40,258 nucleotides of DNA from JAGQLF01 sp964635995 (GTDB lineage: Bacteria; Patescibacteriota; Dojkabacteria; J137): assembly GCA_964635995.1 (NCBI GenBank), contig CAZWRA010000007.1, forward strand, positions 1 to 40,258, written 5' to 3'. Positions 1-8,392 of the stretch are shown one piece after another (the first letter of the stretch is position 1; the number at the start of each line of letters is the position of its first letter). A program made the position numbers and the translations under genes. The notes beneath the pieces were generated by a model. That model was not told the DNA's origin and made no database searches. It saw nothing but the letters and a program-made list of their open reading frames with translations.

Positions 1-1157
1 CCTGAGGGGTTAACAGGACTTCCTTTTTCGTAAGGAACTGTGTTTTTATTTGCAATAATTCCAATAGATGCAAGTGCCTGAGCGAACATTGCGCCATGAA
101 ATCCTTTAGATAAAACCTCAATTAAAACTAAGTGTTTATCTGCTCCACCAGAAATTACATTAAATCCGTACTTTATTAATTCTTCAGAGAGAACTTTTGC
201 ATTCTTTACAACCTGATCAGAGTATTGTTTGAATTCAGGAGTATCAGCTTCAAAAAGTGCTTGAGTTATTCCAGCAATTGTATGATTAAAAGGTCCTCCT
301 TGAAGTCCAGGGAAAACAGCTCGGTCGAGTTTCTTAGCGAACTTCTTTCTACACATAGCAACAGCTCCTTTCGGTCCTCTTAGAGTTTTATGTGTCGTGA
401 ATGTTACAAAATCTGCATATTCAAATGGTGAAGGAACTGATCCTCCAGCGATTAGTCCAGCTTCGTGAGCTACATCTGCGTGATAATAAGCTCCAACTTT
501 GTCAGCGATCTCTCTCATTCTTCTATAGTCAATATTTCTAGGATATGCAGTTCCACCAGTGATTATTAACCTAGGTTTAAACTCTAGCGCAAGTTTTTCA
601 ATTTCATCATAATTAAATAAGAATGTTTCTGGATCTGTTTTGTATTGAACTATGTCGAACATCTTAGAGGTGAAATTTACTTTTCTCTTCCCTCCTAAAT
701 ACGCAATTCCTTCATTTTTAAAATTTGAAGTTTGCGGTTTGTTATTTGCACCTTTTGTATTGTAGCTCCATCCATGACTTAAATGTCCTCCATCGGGCAA
801 ATACATGCTTAAAATCTTATCTCCCGGTTTTAAAATAGAAGTATAAACAGCTAAATTTGCATTACTTCCTGACAAAACTTGGACATTTGCATGCCAGTCA
901 GATTGTACTTCTGCTTTATCATGTTTCAACATAACTTTTAAAACCATCTCTAATGCTAGATCTTCTAATTCATCAATAACTTCATTTCCTTCATAATATC
1001 TGGCATGTGAATAACCTTCAGAATATTTATGCATTAAGATAGAACCTACTGCCTCTCTAACAGCTTTAGAAGAGTAGTTTTCTGATGGAATCATTCCTAA
1101 AGTTGAGTGTTGTCTATCGTATTCCTTTTGAATTATTTCTTTAAGTTTTTTATTCAT
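1..1157 (-). CDS. glyA: Serine hydroxymethyltransferase, 3' end outside window
   Basis: PLP enzyme that interconverts serine and glycine while charging tetrahydrofolate with a one-carbon unit. About 385 residues are visible; the C-terminus lies beyond base 1. Seen in the translation: SGSNAN near residues 96-101, an HADVAHEAGL segment near 226-235 that carries the cofactor-binding Asp and His, and THKTLRGPKG near 255-264 whose Lys257 should form the Schiff base. The start ATG (1157-1155) overlaps the stop of the upstream membrane-protein gene as ATGAATAA, so translation is probably coupled. The reading frame is intact. The family assignment is firm from these motifs. Confidence 0.95.
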   Translation of the reverse strand, partial: MNKKLKEIIQKEYDRQHSTLGMIPSENYSSKAVREAVGSILMHKYSEGYSHARYYEGNEVIDELEDLALEMVLKVMLKHDKAEVQSDWHANVQVLSGSNANLAVYTSILKPGDKILSMYLPDGGHLSHGWSYNTKGANNKPQTSNFKNEGIAYLGGKRKVNFTSKMFDIVQYKTDPETFLFNYDEIEKLALEFKPRLIITGGTAYPRNIDYRRMREIADKVGAYYHADVAHEAGLIAGGSVPSPFEYADFVTFTTHKTLRGPKGAVAMCRKKFAKKLDRAVFPGLQGGPFNHTIAGITQALFEADTPEFKQYSDQVVKNAKVLSEELIKYGFNVISGGADKHLVLIEVLSKGFHGAMFAQALASIGIIANKNTVPYEKGSPVNPS

Positions 1158-1542
1158 TTATCTCTCGTAAAGTATTTAGTGTTTCTCTTAGATCATTTAT
1201 TTGTTCCATCAATTCATCAAGTTCATCAACTTCGTATCCTGTTATTTCATAAACTTCTTCATTTATATCAGATCTACCATCTCTCTCTCCGTTGGCAAAT
1301 CCAAAAAGATAAAAAATTGAAGCAACAAATATTAGAATAAGAATAAATAAAAACTTACCTAGTATTGGCAGTTTCATAAAGAATTTAAGAAAAGTACCTA
1401 ATACTGTAAATAAAACTGCTAAAACAGCAGCTATAACAGCCCAAGATCTTCTAATTAATCCTTTAGACTCTTTTTGTTCAACCGGCTCTGATGGGGTAGA
1501 AGCGGCCTCAATTACTGCTATTGGATCTGTATTTTCTTCCAT
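1150..1542 (-). CDS. Small two-helix membrane protein of unknown function, upstream of glyA
   Basis: About 130 residues. After an acidic N-terminus there are two hydrophobic segments (WAVIAAVLAVLFTVLGTFL and, after FFMKLPI, LGKFLFILILIFVASIFYLF). The C-terminus is acidic and likely helical or coiled coil (repeated EL/ELM/LRE). An upstream in-frame ATG exists at 1575, but a TATAAT on the same strand lies at 1569-1564, so a transcript from it would begin after that codon; I therefore chose the ATG at 1542 (MEENTDP). The stop overlaps the glyA start, so the two genes form an operon. No family is recognised. Confidence 0.75.
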   Translation of the reverse strand: MEENTDPIAVIEAASTPSEPVEQKESKGLIRRSWAVIAAVLAVLFTVLGTFLKFFMKLPILGKFLFILILIFVASIFYLFGFANGERDGRSDINEEVYEITGYEVDELDELMEQINDLRETLNTLREINE

Positions 1543-1563
1543 ATTTATATTGTAAATTACACA

Positions 1564-1569
1564 ATTATA
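1564..1569 (-). promoter_or_regulatory. Putative -10 box of the membrane protein-glyA operon
   Basis: TATAAT on the minus strand, preceded directly by TG, about 22 bp before the ATG at 1542. No convincing -35 box is seen. It lies in the 52-bp divergent spacer shared with the Xer gene, whose own candidate boxes (TATACT at 1615-1620) face the other way. Confidence 0.45.
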
Positions 1570-1627
1570 CAGCATGCATGAACTGTTGGCTCTTTAATTA
1601 TACTCAGTAACGTTCTATACTAAATGT

Positions 1628-2716
1628 ATGAAAGATGCGCTTGAAAGAACAAAAGATTTAAATAGTCGAACCACACTAAGCCCATATACATTGCCATATC
1701 TTAGAGAATTTATTATAAGTTTAAAAAATGATAACTACTCAAAACAAACGTTAGACAATTATTCTAGAGATCTAGAAATCTTTTCAGCGTTTCTGTATTA
1801 CATAGAAACACCTTTCGATAAACTTTCAAAAATAGATATTATTGAATACAAAGGTTTTTTAAGAGATCAAAACTATATTCCAGTTCTTCATGCATTTCAA
1901 AAAGGTGAAGAGCTAACAAAAGAAATAATAGATAAGAGTAGAGCAGAGATTTCAGAGAAAAAGAAAGCTATGTACAAAGGTCAGTTATCAGATAATTCTG
2001 TTAATAGAATGTTATCTGCATTAAGACGCTATTTAACTTTTCTTGAAGACATAGATAAAGAACCTCCAATTCCTGCTAATGCAATAAAAATGATTAAAGC
2101 AGAAAAGAAAGAAAAGCAGGTAGCTGAGCTTGAAGAGCTTATTAAATTAATGGAATATCCAAGTGAAGCTGAAAACGATCCGATAGTCTCTGCAAGAAAT
2201 AGAGCTATTCTAGAACTAATTTTCTCTACTGGAATGAGAATTTCAGAAGTTGTGTCTCTTGATCGAGACATGATTCGAATTGAGAATAATGCCCTAGCTG
2301 ATAATAAGATTTATGTAATGGGTAAAGGAAAAAAGCAAAGATTTGTTTATTTAACAGATAGAGCGATTTTTTATATTAATGAATACTTGAAATTTAGAAG
2401 CGATGATTTCCCAGCTATGTTTATTCCTACAAAAGGAACAAGAAAAGCTACAGAAAATCCATATATTGTAAGACTTTCACAAAACTATATACAAATGAAA
2501 ATAGCAGATTATAGAAGAAAACTAGGAATCATTGTTCCTACAAGTGCACATAGTCTTAGACACGGCTTCGCAACATATTTAGCTGAAGAAGGGGCAAATC
2601 CAGCAGCAATTCAAAGATTATTAGGTCATTCAAGTCTTCAAACTACATCGAGATACGTTCATGCGTCGGATAAGTTCGCAGAACAAGCTCATAGAGAACA
2701 CCATCCATTAGGTTAG
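1628..2716 (+). CDS. Tyrosine recombinase, XerC/XerD type
   Basis: Site-specific DNA strand exchange enzyme, 362 residues. An N-terminal SAM-like core-binding domain (about 20-145) is followed by the catalytic domain. Catalytic residues are all visible: Arg204 (TGMRISE), a Lys in the GKGKK turn near 233-236, His308 and Arg311 (HSLRHGF), His334 (LLGHSS) and nucleophile Tyr343 (SRYVH). It is longer than typical XerC/D (about 300 aa) because of a charged stretch around residues 85-118. As the only recombinase seen and with no mobile-element neighbours, chromosome dimer resolution is the likely role (inference). It ends convergently, overlapping the next gene by 4 bp. Whether it is the XerC, XerD or a single-Xer type cannot be decided here. 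Confidence 0.92.
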   Translation: MKDALERTKDLNSRTTLSPYTLPYLREFIISLKNDNYSKQTLDNYSRDLEIFSAFLYYIETPFDKLSKIDIIEYKGFLRDQNYIPVLHAFQKGEELTKEIIDKSRAEISEKKKAMYKGQLSDNSVNRMLSALRRYLTFLEDIDKEPPIPANAIKMIKAEKKEKQVAELEELIKLMEYPSEAENDPIVSARNRAILELIFSTGMRISEVVSLDRDMIRIENNALADNKIYVMGKGKKQRFVYLTDRAIFYINEYLKFRSDDFPAMFIPTKGTRKATENPYIVRLSQNYIQMKIADYRRKLGIIVPTSAHSLRHGFATYLAEEGANPAAIQRLLGHSSLQTTSRYVHASDKFAEQAHREHHPLG

Positions 2717-3141
2717 TTTTCGAAATGAGGGGGAGAATCTGATGGAAACATTAAATCTGGATAAACTTGTGCAATTTTAATATATGCCCTAGAGACATGA
2801 TAAATTCTAGGTAATATTAAAGGATCCCGTCTATCATATTTAGCACGACCCTCTATAAAATCTCTCAATCCCTCAAGCATATCTTCAATTTCTATATCAT
2901 TAATTTTTACATCAGCTTCATATAAGTAATTCGAGAGCGACCCATTATCCATCATATCTAACATCACTGTTAAAATATCTCGAACATCTTTAAGTTGATT
3001 TACAAATATTTCCCATCCCGGTTCCCCAGCTGTTTGAGGCTGCATTGCATATGACTCAGCTAACAATTGTCTTAAGACAGCATGTGTTAAGCCTTCATCC
3101 TGACCTGCTATTGCATCAAATTCTGTACTTTCTTCGCTCAT
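2713..3141 (-). CDS. Conserved-looking protein of unknown function, paralogue of the adjacent gene (A)
   Basis: 142 residues, acidic, no signal peptide or membrane segment, predicted mainly helical. It aligns by eye with the protein encoded just upstream (3177-3629): a shared LRQ near the N-terminus, then LKxxR, a hydrophobic M-x-x-G-x-L segment, ED, FIxG, a YxxxxxxYI segment, and P-x-H-F close to the C-terminus. The two are probably diverged tandem duplicates. It appears to be the last gene of a minus-strand group with the broken Nudix gene. No domain is recognised. Confidence 0.7.
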   Translation of the reverse strand: MSEESTEFDAIAGQDEGLTHAVLRQLLAESYAMQPQTAGEPGWEIFVNQLKDVRDILTVMLDMMDNGSLSNYLYEADVKINDIEIEDMLEGLRDFIEGRAKYDRRDPLILPRIYHVSRAYIKIAQVYPDLMFPSDSPPHFEN

Positions 3142-3176
3142 TTTTTATAATAAAATGCCAGATTATAGTATTGATG

Positions 3177-3629
3177 TCAATTTGTGACAACATACTTATT
3201 ATAAAAGTGCGAAGGTTTCATGTCATCTAATTTCAACGCACCTCTAGTTCTTAAAATTATATACAAGGAAGAAATACAATGTATATTAATATAATCAGCG
3301 TTTGTTAAATCCTTTGGTTCTTTTAATCCTCTAATAAAAGCAGATAAATGATCGAAGTAAAATGCAAAGTCTTCTACAGTGTATGGCAATTCTTCTTTTT
3401 CTAATAGCAACCCAAGTCTTCCATCAACGTACATTATACTTAGAGGGATAAAAATATTTTCTCTAAATTCTTTTAATCTTTTAACTTCTAATTCTTTGGA
3501 AAAGCCAGCATCAAGCGGTGTAGCACCACTCATTTCGATAACCATCTGTCTTAAATTTACTGCATTTATATCCTCATCACTACCAACTATGTAATCTTCA
3601 GGGAGTTTAAAACCATCAAAAAATTCCAT
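3177..3629 (-). CDS. Protein of unknown function, paralogue of the adjacent gene (B)
   Basis: 150 residues, soluble and acidic, probably all-helical. It shares with its downstream neighbour LRQ, LKxxR, the M-x-x-G-x-L motif, ED, FI-x-G, and the terminal P-S-H-F, in the same order and with similar spacing. Its ATG overlaps the stop of the preceding Nudix gene by one base (TAATG), so it is likely translated by coupling and co-transcribed with it. Function unknown; a role connected with the Nudix substrate is only a guess from position. Confidence 0.7.
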   Translation of the reverse strand: MEFFDGFKLPEDYIVGSDEDINAVNLRQMVIEMSGATPLDAGFSKELEVKRLKEFRENIFIPLSIMYVDGRLGLLLEKEELPYTVEDFAFYFDHLSAFIRGLKEPKDLTNADYINIHCISSLYIILRTRGALKLDDMKPSHFYNKYVVTN

Positions 3630-4050
3630 TACTTTAATTTCTTTAATAATTCTATAACAGCAATCTCTGGAACTAAATCTTTTAGATTCATAATATTATT
3701 TATATCGATCCACTCAGGCCTATATACATTATTTCTATTTTGATAGGAAAGTTCAGGATTACCTAGTTTAACTTCCCCGTCCCATTTATTAATTAAAAAA
3801 TAATGTTCCTCTCGAGGCTCTTTCACATGCTTATCTATATGTGGGTTTATAATTTTAAAAAGAAGTTTAAATATCTTAATTTCTAAGTTAACCTCTTCAA
3901 CATTTCTCTTCTCAACGCCTCTTCTACCTTCTCATTCTCTTCTACAGTCCCACCAATAAAAGTTCTGTATTCTCGACCATCTTTGTATCTCCACATTGTA
4001 AGCAATTTATTTGAATCAACAAATAAACCTACAACCCGTGTTGGTTTCAT
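3629..4050 (-). pseudogene. Nudix hydrolase broken by one frameshift
   Basis: Starting at the ATG at 4050 the frame reads MKPTRVVGLF, then a Nudix box begins (GGTVEENEKVEEALRRE), after which the frame runs into TAA within six codons. In the next frame the box continues as VEEVNLEI and then runs to the stop at 3629 (EHYFLINKW, RPEWIDINN). The composite matches the G-x5-E-x7-R-E-x-x-E-E pattern of metal-dependent nucleoside-diphosphate-linked substrate hydrolases. Adding one A to the AAA run at about 3903-3905 would restore RENVEEV. The substrate cannot be predicted. The break is either decay or a consensus error; both halves look otherwise conserved. Confidence 0.8.
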
Positions 4051-4077
4051 AGATTTAGATTAAGAAATAAACGAGGG

Positions 4078-4428
4078 TTATATTCCAAACTCAACTTCAG
4101 TATTAAAATCCTGTAACTGGGATTCAGTATCTATTCCATTTACTCTTGAATCAATATCATCTAAAAGAGCATCTATCATGCTTTGCAGTTCTTCATCCCT
4201 TAATTTTTCTGCTTGTTCTAATCGATCTTCATAATCTTCTCTTACCAGAGCTTCAATTTCATCTCTTACTTCACTTTCTAATTCCGCTCTAATTTCATCT
4301 TCAAGTTTATCTCTATCTAGAGCTCTGCTACCTAAAAGATAACCAGCTGCTATTGAAAGAACAATTATAAGTAAAATTATTAAGATTGCCTTAATTGTGC
4401 GCCAGATATTATTAAATAGATTTTTCAT
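4078..4428 (-). CDS. Single-pass membrane protein with coiled-coil tail
   Basis: 116 residues. One transmembrane helix near the N-terminus (residues about 10-32, TIKAILIILLIIVLSIAAGYLLG) is followed by a long, highly charged helix rich in Glu, Asp, Arg and Leu (EDEIRAELESEVRDEIEALV), with heptad spacing typical of a coiled coil. It lies 5 bp downstream of the 4434-4955 gene and is probably in one operon with it. No family recognised; a scaffold or envelope-spacing role is speculation. Confidence 0.65.
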   Translation of the reverse strand: MKNLFNNIWRTIKAILIILLIIVLSIAAGYLLGSRALDRDKLEDEIRAELESEVRDEIEALVREDYEDRLEQAEKLRDEELQSMIDALLDDIDSRVNGIDTESQLQDFNTEVEFGI

Positions 4429-4433
4429 AGTTT

Positions 4434-4955
4434 TTATTTAAACAATTGAATAGTAGGTGAAACTTTTAAAAGTAAAAAAGAGTTTAGATCATTCAGTTCT
4501 TGTTTTAAATCTCTTAAAGACTCAGATGCATCGTTAACGAATCTTTTCATAGCTCTCTCATCAACACAAACTTCTTCTGAAGCTTCAGATAAACTCATAA
4601 CTACATCCATTTTTAGTGAATCAATATCATCAATGTATCTATCAACCCGTTGAATATGACTTGCAAATTCAACTGTTTCAAATTCTAATTCTTCATATAT
4701 CTCTAATGCATCTTTAAATGAAGAATTTAATGCTTCATATTCTGAAATTATAAGATCAGTATTTAATGCATAATAATAAGATCTTACAGCTAGATTATTT
4801 TTTACAGCATTACAAAGGTCTTCACCACTCTTATCTGTTAATGAAACAATTCTGCTATTTCTCTCAACTTGAGCTAATACTGAACCTTCAATAAAAACGC
4901 AGAAGATCGCGAGTACTAAAATGAAAATAAACCAATATTTTACGATTTGTGTCAT
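4434..4955 (-). CDS. Secreted or membrane-anchored helical protein of unknown function
   Basis: About 173 residues from the ATG at 4955. The N-terminus MTQIVKYWFIFILVLAIFCVF is a signal peptide or anchor. The rest is predicted helical, with Asp/Glu- and Leu-rich segments, three cysteines and an internal pattern suggestive of a helical bundle. An in-frame ATG at 4973 lies upstream of a TATAAT on the same strand (4969-4964), so the later ATG is preferred. Operon with 4078-4428. No family recognised. Confidence 0.6.
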   Translation of the reverse strand: MTQIVKYWFIFILVLAIFCVFIEGSVLAQVERNSRIVSLTDKSGEDLCNAVKNNLAVRSYYYALNTDLIISEYEALNSSFKDALEIYEELEFETVEFASHIQRVDRYIDDIDSLKMDVVMSLSEASEEVCVDERAMKRFVNDASESLRDLKQELNDLNSFLLLKVSPTIQLFK

Positions 4956-4985
4956 TCGGAGATGATTATACACTATTTCTTTAAT

Positions 4986-5019
4986 TTGACGAAGGATCTA
5001 ACTATAATGATGCTATAAT
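4986..5019 (+). promoter_or_regulatory. Putative promoter region of pth
   Basis: TTGACG at 4986-4991 and two TATAAT boxes at 5003-5008 and 5014-5019, upstream of the pth ATG at 5044. Spacing from the TTGACG is 11 bp to the first box and 22 bp to the second, neither ideal, so which box is used is uncertain. A minus-strand TATAAT at 4969-4964 faces the other way. Confidence 0.45.
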
Positions 5020-5043
5020 TCAAAAGTATAAGCTAGCTTAATA

Positions 5044-5595
5044 ATGAAACAAAATGATTTTAATTTCAAGGACATAAGATTAATTGTTGGACTTGGAAAT
5101 ATTGGTGATAACTATAACGATACACGACATAACGTCGGTTTTCTTTTTGTAGATGCTTTTAGCGAATTTCCCCTTACTTTAGAATCAAAATTTGAGGCAG
5201 AGACTGTTGCAATCCAAATGGGAGATCACAAGTTAATACTTTCAAAACCAACGACTTTAATGAACAATTCTGGAAGATCAGTAAGTAAGATAATGAAATA
5301 CTTTAATATAGAGCCTAATGAGATATTAGTTGTACATGATGATTTAGATATTGAACTTGGAAGTTACAAACTACAATTTGATAAAGGTCCAAAAGGTCAC
5401 AATGGGATAATTTCTATCGAAAAATCAATAAACACATCAGCATTTTGGAGATTGAGAATAGGAATTGACAGTAGAAGCATTGAGATCAAGAAAAATCTAA
5501 GTGGTGCTGATTATGTTTTAAATCGTTTTAATACAAATGAAAAAGAACAACTATATAATACATTAGAAAAGATTAAAGAGGATTTAGTACAATGA
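5044..5595 (+). CDS. pth: Peptidyl-tRNA hydrolase
   Basis: Recycles tRNA by hydrolysing the ester of peptidyl-tRNAs dropped from the ribosome; essential in bacteria. At 183 residues it has the usual length. Visible signatures: LIVGLGNIGDNYNDTRHNVGF with the catalytic His next to Asn, KPTTLMNNSG, the HDDLD segment with the Asp partner of the catalytic His, KGPKGHNG, and a WRLRIGI strand. The frame is intact. The next gene begins inside its stop (ATGA overlap), so the two are co-transcribed. A candidate promoter lies just upstream. Confidence 0.96.
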   Translation: MKQNDFNFKDIRLIVGLGNIGDNYNDTRHNVGFLFVDAFSEFPLTLESKFEAETVAIQMGDHKLILSKPTTLMNNSGRSVSKIMKYFNIEPNEILVVHDDLDIELGSYKLQFDKGPKGHNGIISIEKSINTSAFWRLRIGIDSRSIEIKKNLSGADYVLNRFNTNEKEQLYNTLEKIKEDLVQ

Positions 5596-6200
5596 AAACT
5601 TTAGACGGTGTGATTAACCCTAAAACAGCGTTGTTCTTATTTACAATTCCATTCATGTGTATTTGCCCGTTAGTTTTAACTTCAATTCTATTTGACTTTC
5701 CCTCAGCTATTTTTGAGAACAATTCGAATAAGGATGAATACTTTAATTCTTTTAACTTAATGGCTTTGCCTGAAAATTCTCAAACTATATCTCAATTTAA
5801 AGAAATTGGAGGTTTTGACCTAAATACTGATGAAAAGTCTTATTGTGATTATCTAGCAGGGGCATTTATTAAATCCTCTCTAGAATTTGAAAACATTAGT
5901 CAACATTACCTTGAAGAGTTTTCAGAAAAATTTAGTTCTTCAATCGATTTTCCTTATGATTATTCATTACTTAATGGTTCTCAAATAAAAGTTTTTCCAT
6001 TTAATCCAAACGACATTTACTTCTCTCATGACGGATTTGAATTAAGAGCTGACAAAACATACAACTTCGATAAACTTAATGAATCTGAAAGTCTTTACAT
6101 CGTCTATCTTATTAACTATAACGTTAATGAAAGTTCAGACAATAGATGTTTTACAAGCTACTTACCAGACAGTTCAATTGTAATCGAGCAGCCAGAATAA
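5592..6200 (+). CDS. Membrane-anchored protein of unknown function, coupled to pth
   Basis: 202 residues. One N-terminal hydrophobic segment (TALFLFTIPFMCICPLVLTSILF, about residues 12-34) acts as signal anchor; the remainder is a soluble, probably extracytoplasmic domain rich in Asn, Ser, Phe and Tyr with three cysteines (two in the anchor excluded). The start overlaps the pth stop by 4 bp (ATGA), which suggests translational coupling. No family recognised, and no link to tRNA recycling can be inferred beyond position. Confidence 0.6.
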   Translation: MKTLDGVINPKTALFLFTIPFMCICPLVLTSILFDFPSAIFENNSNKDEYFNSFNLMALPENSQTISQFKEIGGFDLNTDEKSYCDYLAGAFIKSSLEFENISQHYLEEFSEKFSSSIDFPYDYSLLNGSQIKVFPFNPNDIYFSHDGFELRADKTYNFDKLNESESLYIVYLINYNVNESSDNRCFTSYLPDSSIVIEQPE

Positions 6201-6240
6201 TAGGAAGGTATCGTTGAAGAGGAGGTTTTTGAAAATATTA

Positions 6241-6364
6241 GCCAGTAATGCTTGAAATTTGTCAAAAGACAAAAAATTTTGCTGGCTCAACTTACAACCC
6301 ACGGGCTGAAGCGATTTTGCCAGACCTGAATAGCGCTGTTGGACATTCTAATAGCACTACTGGC
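6241..6364 (+). repeat. 124-bp inverted-repeat-bounded element (MITE-like or structured RNA)
   Basis: In the 394-bp gene-free stretch 6201-6594. Its ends are 12-bp inverted repeats with one mismatch (GCCAGTAATGCT at 6241-6252, AGCACTACTGGC at 6353-6364), flanked on both sides by TTA, a possible 3-bp target duplication. Inside are a TTGTC-AAAA-GACAA hairpin and a GCTGGC/GCCAG pair. It is clearly less AT-rich than its surroundings. One minus-strand frame across it reads protein-like (CPTALFRSGKIASARGL) but contains TAA and TGA. Nothing else is seen in 6201-6240 or 6365-6594. Confidence 0.5.
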
Positions 6365-6594
6365 TTAATTTATTATACTATAAATATCAACCAAAAGTAG
6401 TGAAAATCAGCTACTATTTTTACGAAATTGTGAAACCCAATAACAATATCGGAGTTACTGAGTTACAAAATAAAGCTTCCAAAACTTATTAACATAAGAC
6501 TTTTGTATTATTAAATGCATTCTTGAATACAAAGATGTAATAACGCTGTGATAACTTATAGAATCTATATTTCTGTTAAAAAGCTTGAAGTCTG

Positions 6595-7083
6595 TTAAAT
6601 AAAGATTGTTTTTTGATCAATTAAAATATTACTGAATCTAGGATCGGAATTTCTAAAATTTCCTAATGAAAGAATAAACTTATTTAAAAATGGCCAAAAA
6701 GCTTCACCTCCAATAATATCTAGTACAAAATGTTCATTTTGATGTAGCATTTCTAACTTATTAGTTAGTTCTTTTAGAATTAATACATTATTCTTATCCT
6801 TAAGCGAAAAATGATTAGAGTTTCTAATCCTGTCTTGAAGCTGGATAACTAATCCCTGATTAGATTTTAAGAATTCAGTTTTAGGAATAAAATCACTCAA
6901 ATATTTCTTTACAACTTTATAGCCATCCTCAAATTGAAATGAGTTAGTAATTTTATTTAAGAGGTTATTCTTTGGAATTTTAAGTACTTTATTATCAGAA
7001 TATTCAAAGACATAAGTTTGCAGACCTTTTTCTGATATTAATTCACCAACATAGTCAGGTTTAATATTAAAGTCTAAACACAA
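6595..7083 (-). CDS. Protein-kinase-fold-like protein, possibly truncated
   Basis: 162 residues. The N-terminus looks like a kinase/aminoglycoside-phosphotransferase N-lobe: a short strand pattern GLQTYVFEYSDNKVLKIPK, whose VLKIPK could supply the ATP-binding Lys. Further on are LTNKLEMLHQNEHFVLD, in the place of the catalytic-loop helix, and NILID near the C-terminus, where an Asn and the metal-binding Asp would be expected. The protein stops just after this, without the usual C-terminal helices, so it may be a truncated gene or a divergent minimal kinase. No HxD motif is obvious. Assignment is tentative. Confidence 0.45.
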   Translation of the reverse strand: MCLDFNIKPDYVGELISEKGLQTYVFEYSDNKVLKIPKNNLLNKITNSFQFEDGYKVVKKYLSDFIPKTEFLKSNQGLVIQLQDRIRNSNHFSLKDKNNVLILKELTNKLEMLHQNEHFVLDIIGGEAFWPFLNKFILSLGNFRNSDPRFSNILIDQKTIFI

Positions 7084-7130
7084 ATCTATAAATGAATTAT
7101 AGTTCCATTCAAATGCAATACTATCTTTTT

Positions 7131-7388
7131 TTATTTTTCCTCTTCGCTTGGTTCAAGCCAAAGATCGTCTTCCTTTAGTCTAAAAATATATTCCATTCCA
7201 CAGATTGGACACACAGCGAAAATAACTTTGTTTGGAAACTCTTTCAGATGTTTCTTTATTTCTTCAAGATTTGCTTCAACCATTCCTTCCTCTGTATTCG
7301 TCAAAGGCTTAACAGTATTCTCACACTCACTACACATAAATTCTCCATTCACAATTTTTATCCATCCTTCTTTAGAGTTGTTGTCCAT
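7131..7388 (-). CDS. Small zinc-ribbon protein
   Basis: 85 residues with two Cys pairs: CSEC at about residues 19-22 and CPIC at about 61-64, separated by roughly 40 residues, the layout of a zinc ribbon with an inserted helix (EANLEEIKKHLKEF). No signal peptide. It sits 47 bp upstream of the kinase-like gene on the same strand. The function is unknown; nucleic-acid or protein binding is usual for such folds. Confidence 0.6.
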   Translation of the reverse strand: MDNNSKEGWIKIVNGEFMCSECENTVKPLTNTEEGMVEANLEEIKKHLKEFPNKVIFAVCPICGMEYIFRLKEDDLWLEPSEEEK

Positions 7389-7459
7389 AGAAACATTGTA
7401 AAATTTATATATTTTGTAGATAATCTTATCATGAACAGCAATGTAAATGCATTATTATT

Positions 7460-8392
7460 ATGAGTATCTGGAATTATAGATTTATAAAAAATAGTGTGGA
7501 TTTGAATAAAGAAAATAAGATTACTTTAAATGAAGGTAATATAAGATCAGACATTATTGAGCTTGAAAATAACTCAAAACTCTATATTAAAAGAGAGGAT
7601 GAGAATCCAAGCGGTTCTTGGAAAGATAGAGGTACAGCTTATAAGCTTTCACTTATAAAATCCAAAGGTATTAATGAAGCTGTAATTGCTTCTTCTGGAA
7701 ATGCTGCTATAAGTTTTTTAACCTATGCAAATCATATTGGTGATTTTAAGATGCACATAGTTGTTTCTCCAGATATTAACGAATTAAAAAAGGAAATTAT
7801 TGAAAAACTAGCTCTTAATACTCATAAAGTTTATTTTGAATCGAAAGCTAAGACTTTTAGTTCAAAACTATCTTCAGAACTTTCTATACCTAATTTAAGA
7901 TCAGCAATTGACGATGAAATAGTTAAGGGTTACTGGTCGTTAGGAATAGAAATCTTTCAAGAGATTATAAAAAATTATAGAGATAAAAAAATTGTAGTAT
8001 TTATACAAGCATCTTCAGGAACAGCTGGAGTAGGAATAGCACAGGGACTTCAGTTAGAAATTGAAAATGAACTTAAAATGCCCAGAATGTTTTTCGTTCA
8101 AACTCAATCTTGCCATCCTCTTCTTGATGAAAATGAAGTTGTTGAAAAATCTCTAGCTGATGCGATTGTAGACAAATCTATGTTAAGAAAACCTATGCTT
8201 AATAAAATAATAAAAGAAACTAATGGAGGTGCATTAAGTATTACAAATGAAGAAATATTAAATGCAAAGGAATATATAGAAAAGCATAATATTAATTTAA
8301 GTAATACGTCTCTATTATCGGTAGCAGGATTTCTAAGAGTATATAATAATGACAGTGATACAATATTTATTACGATTGCATCAGGAAGATAA
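7460..8392 (+). CDS. Threonine-synthase-like PLP enzyme (TrpB fold)
   Basis: 310 residues, fold type II PLP enzyme. Seen: IKREDENPSGSWKDRG with Lys55 in place of the Schiff-base lysine, the SSGNAA loop at about 78-83 that holds the cofactor, and a glycine-rich ASSGTAGVGIAQG segment at about 184-196. It lacks the long N-terminal extension of classical threonine synthase and is shorter than most members (about 350-480 aa), so a threonine synthase, cysteate synthase or a beta-replacement enzyme are all possible. The stop overlaps the methyltransferase start by one base (TAATG), making it the first gene of a tight three-gene operon with a methyltransferase and an ATP-grasp ligase. No other threonine-pathway gene is nearby. 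Confidence 0.8.
   Translation: MSIWNYRFIKNSVDLNKENKITLNEGNIRSDIIELENNSKLYIKREDENPSGSWKDRGTAYKLSLIKSKGINEAVIASSGNAAISFLTYANHIGDFKMHIVVSPDINELKKEIIEKLALNTHKVYFESKAKTFSSKLSSELSIPNLRSAIDDEIVKGYWSLGIEIFQEIIKNYRDKKIVVFIQASSGTAGVGIAQGLQLEIENELKMPRMFFVQTQSCHPLLDENEVVEKSLADAIVDKSMLRKPMLNKIIKETNGGALSITNEEILNAKEYIEKHNINLSNTSLLSVAGFLRVYNNDSDTIFITIASGR

Noticed and set aside
3045..3594. Plus-strand open frames across the paralogue pair
   Set aside because: They mirror minus-strand genes, with composition typical of antisense frames and no coding pattern.
6241..6364. Minus-strand protein gene in the repeat element
   Set aside because: The frame contains TAA and TGA, has no start, and is better explained by the inverted-repeat element.
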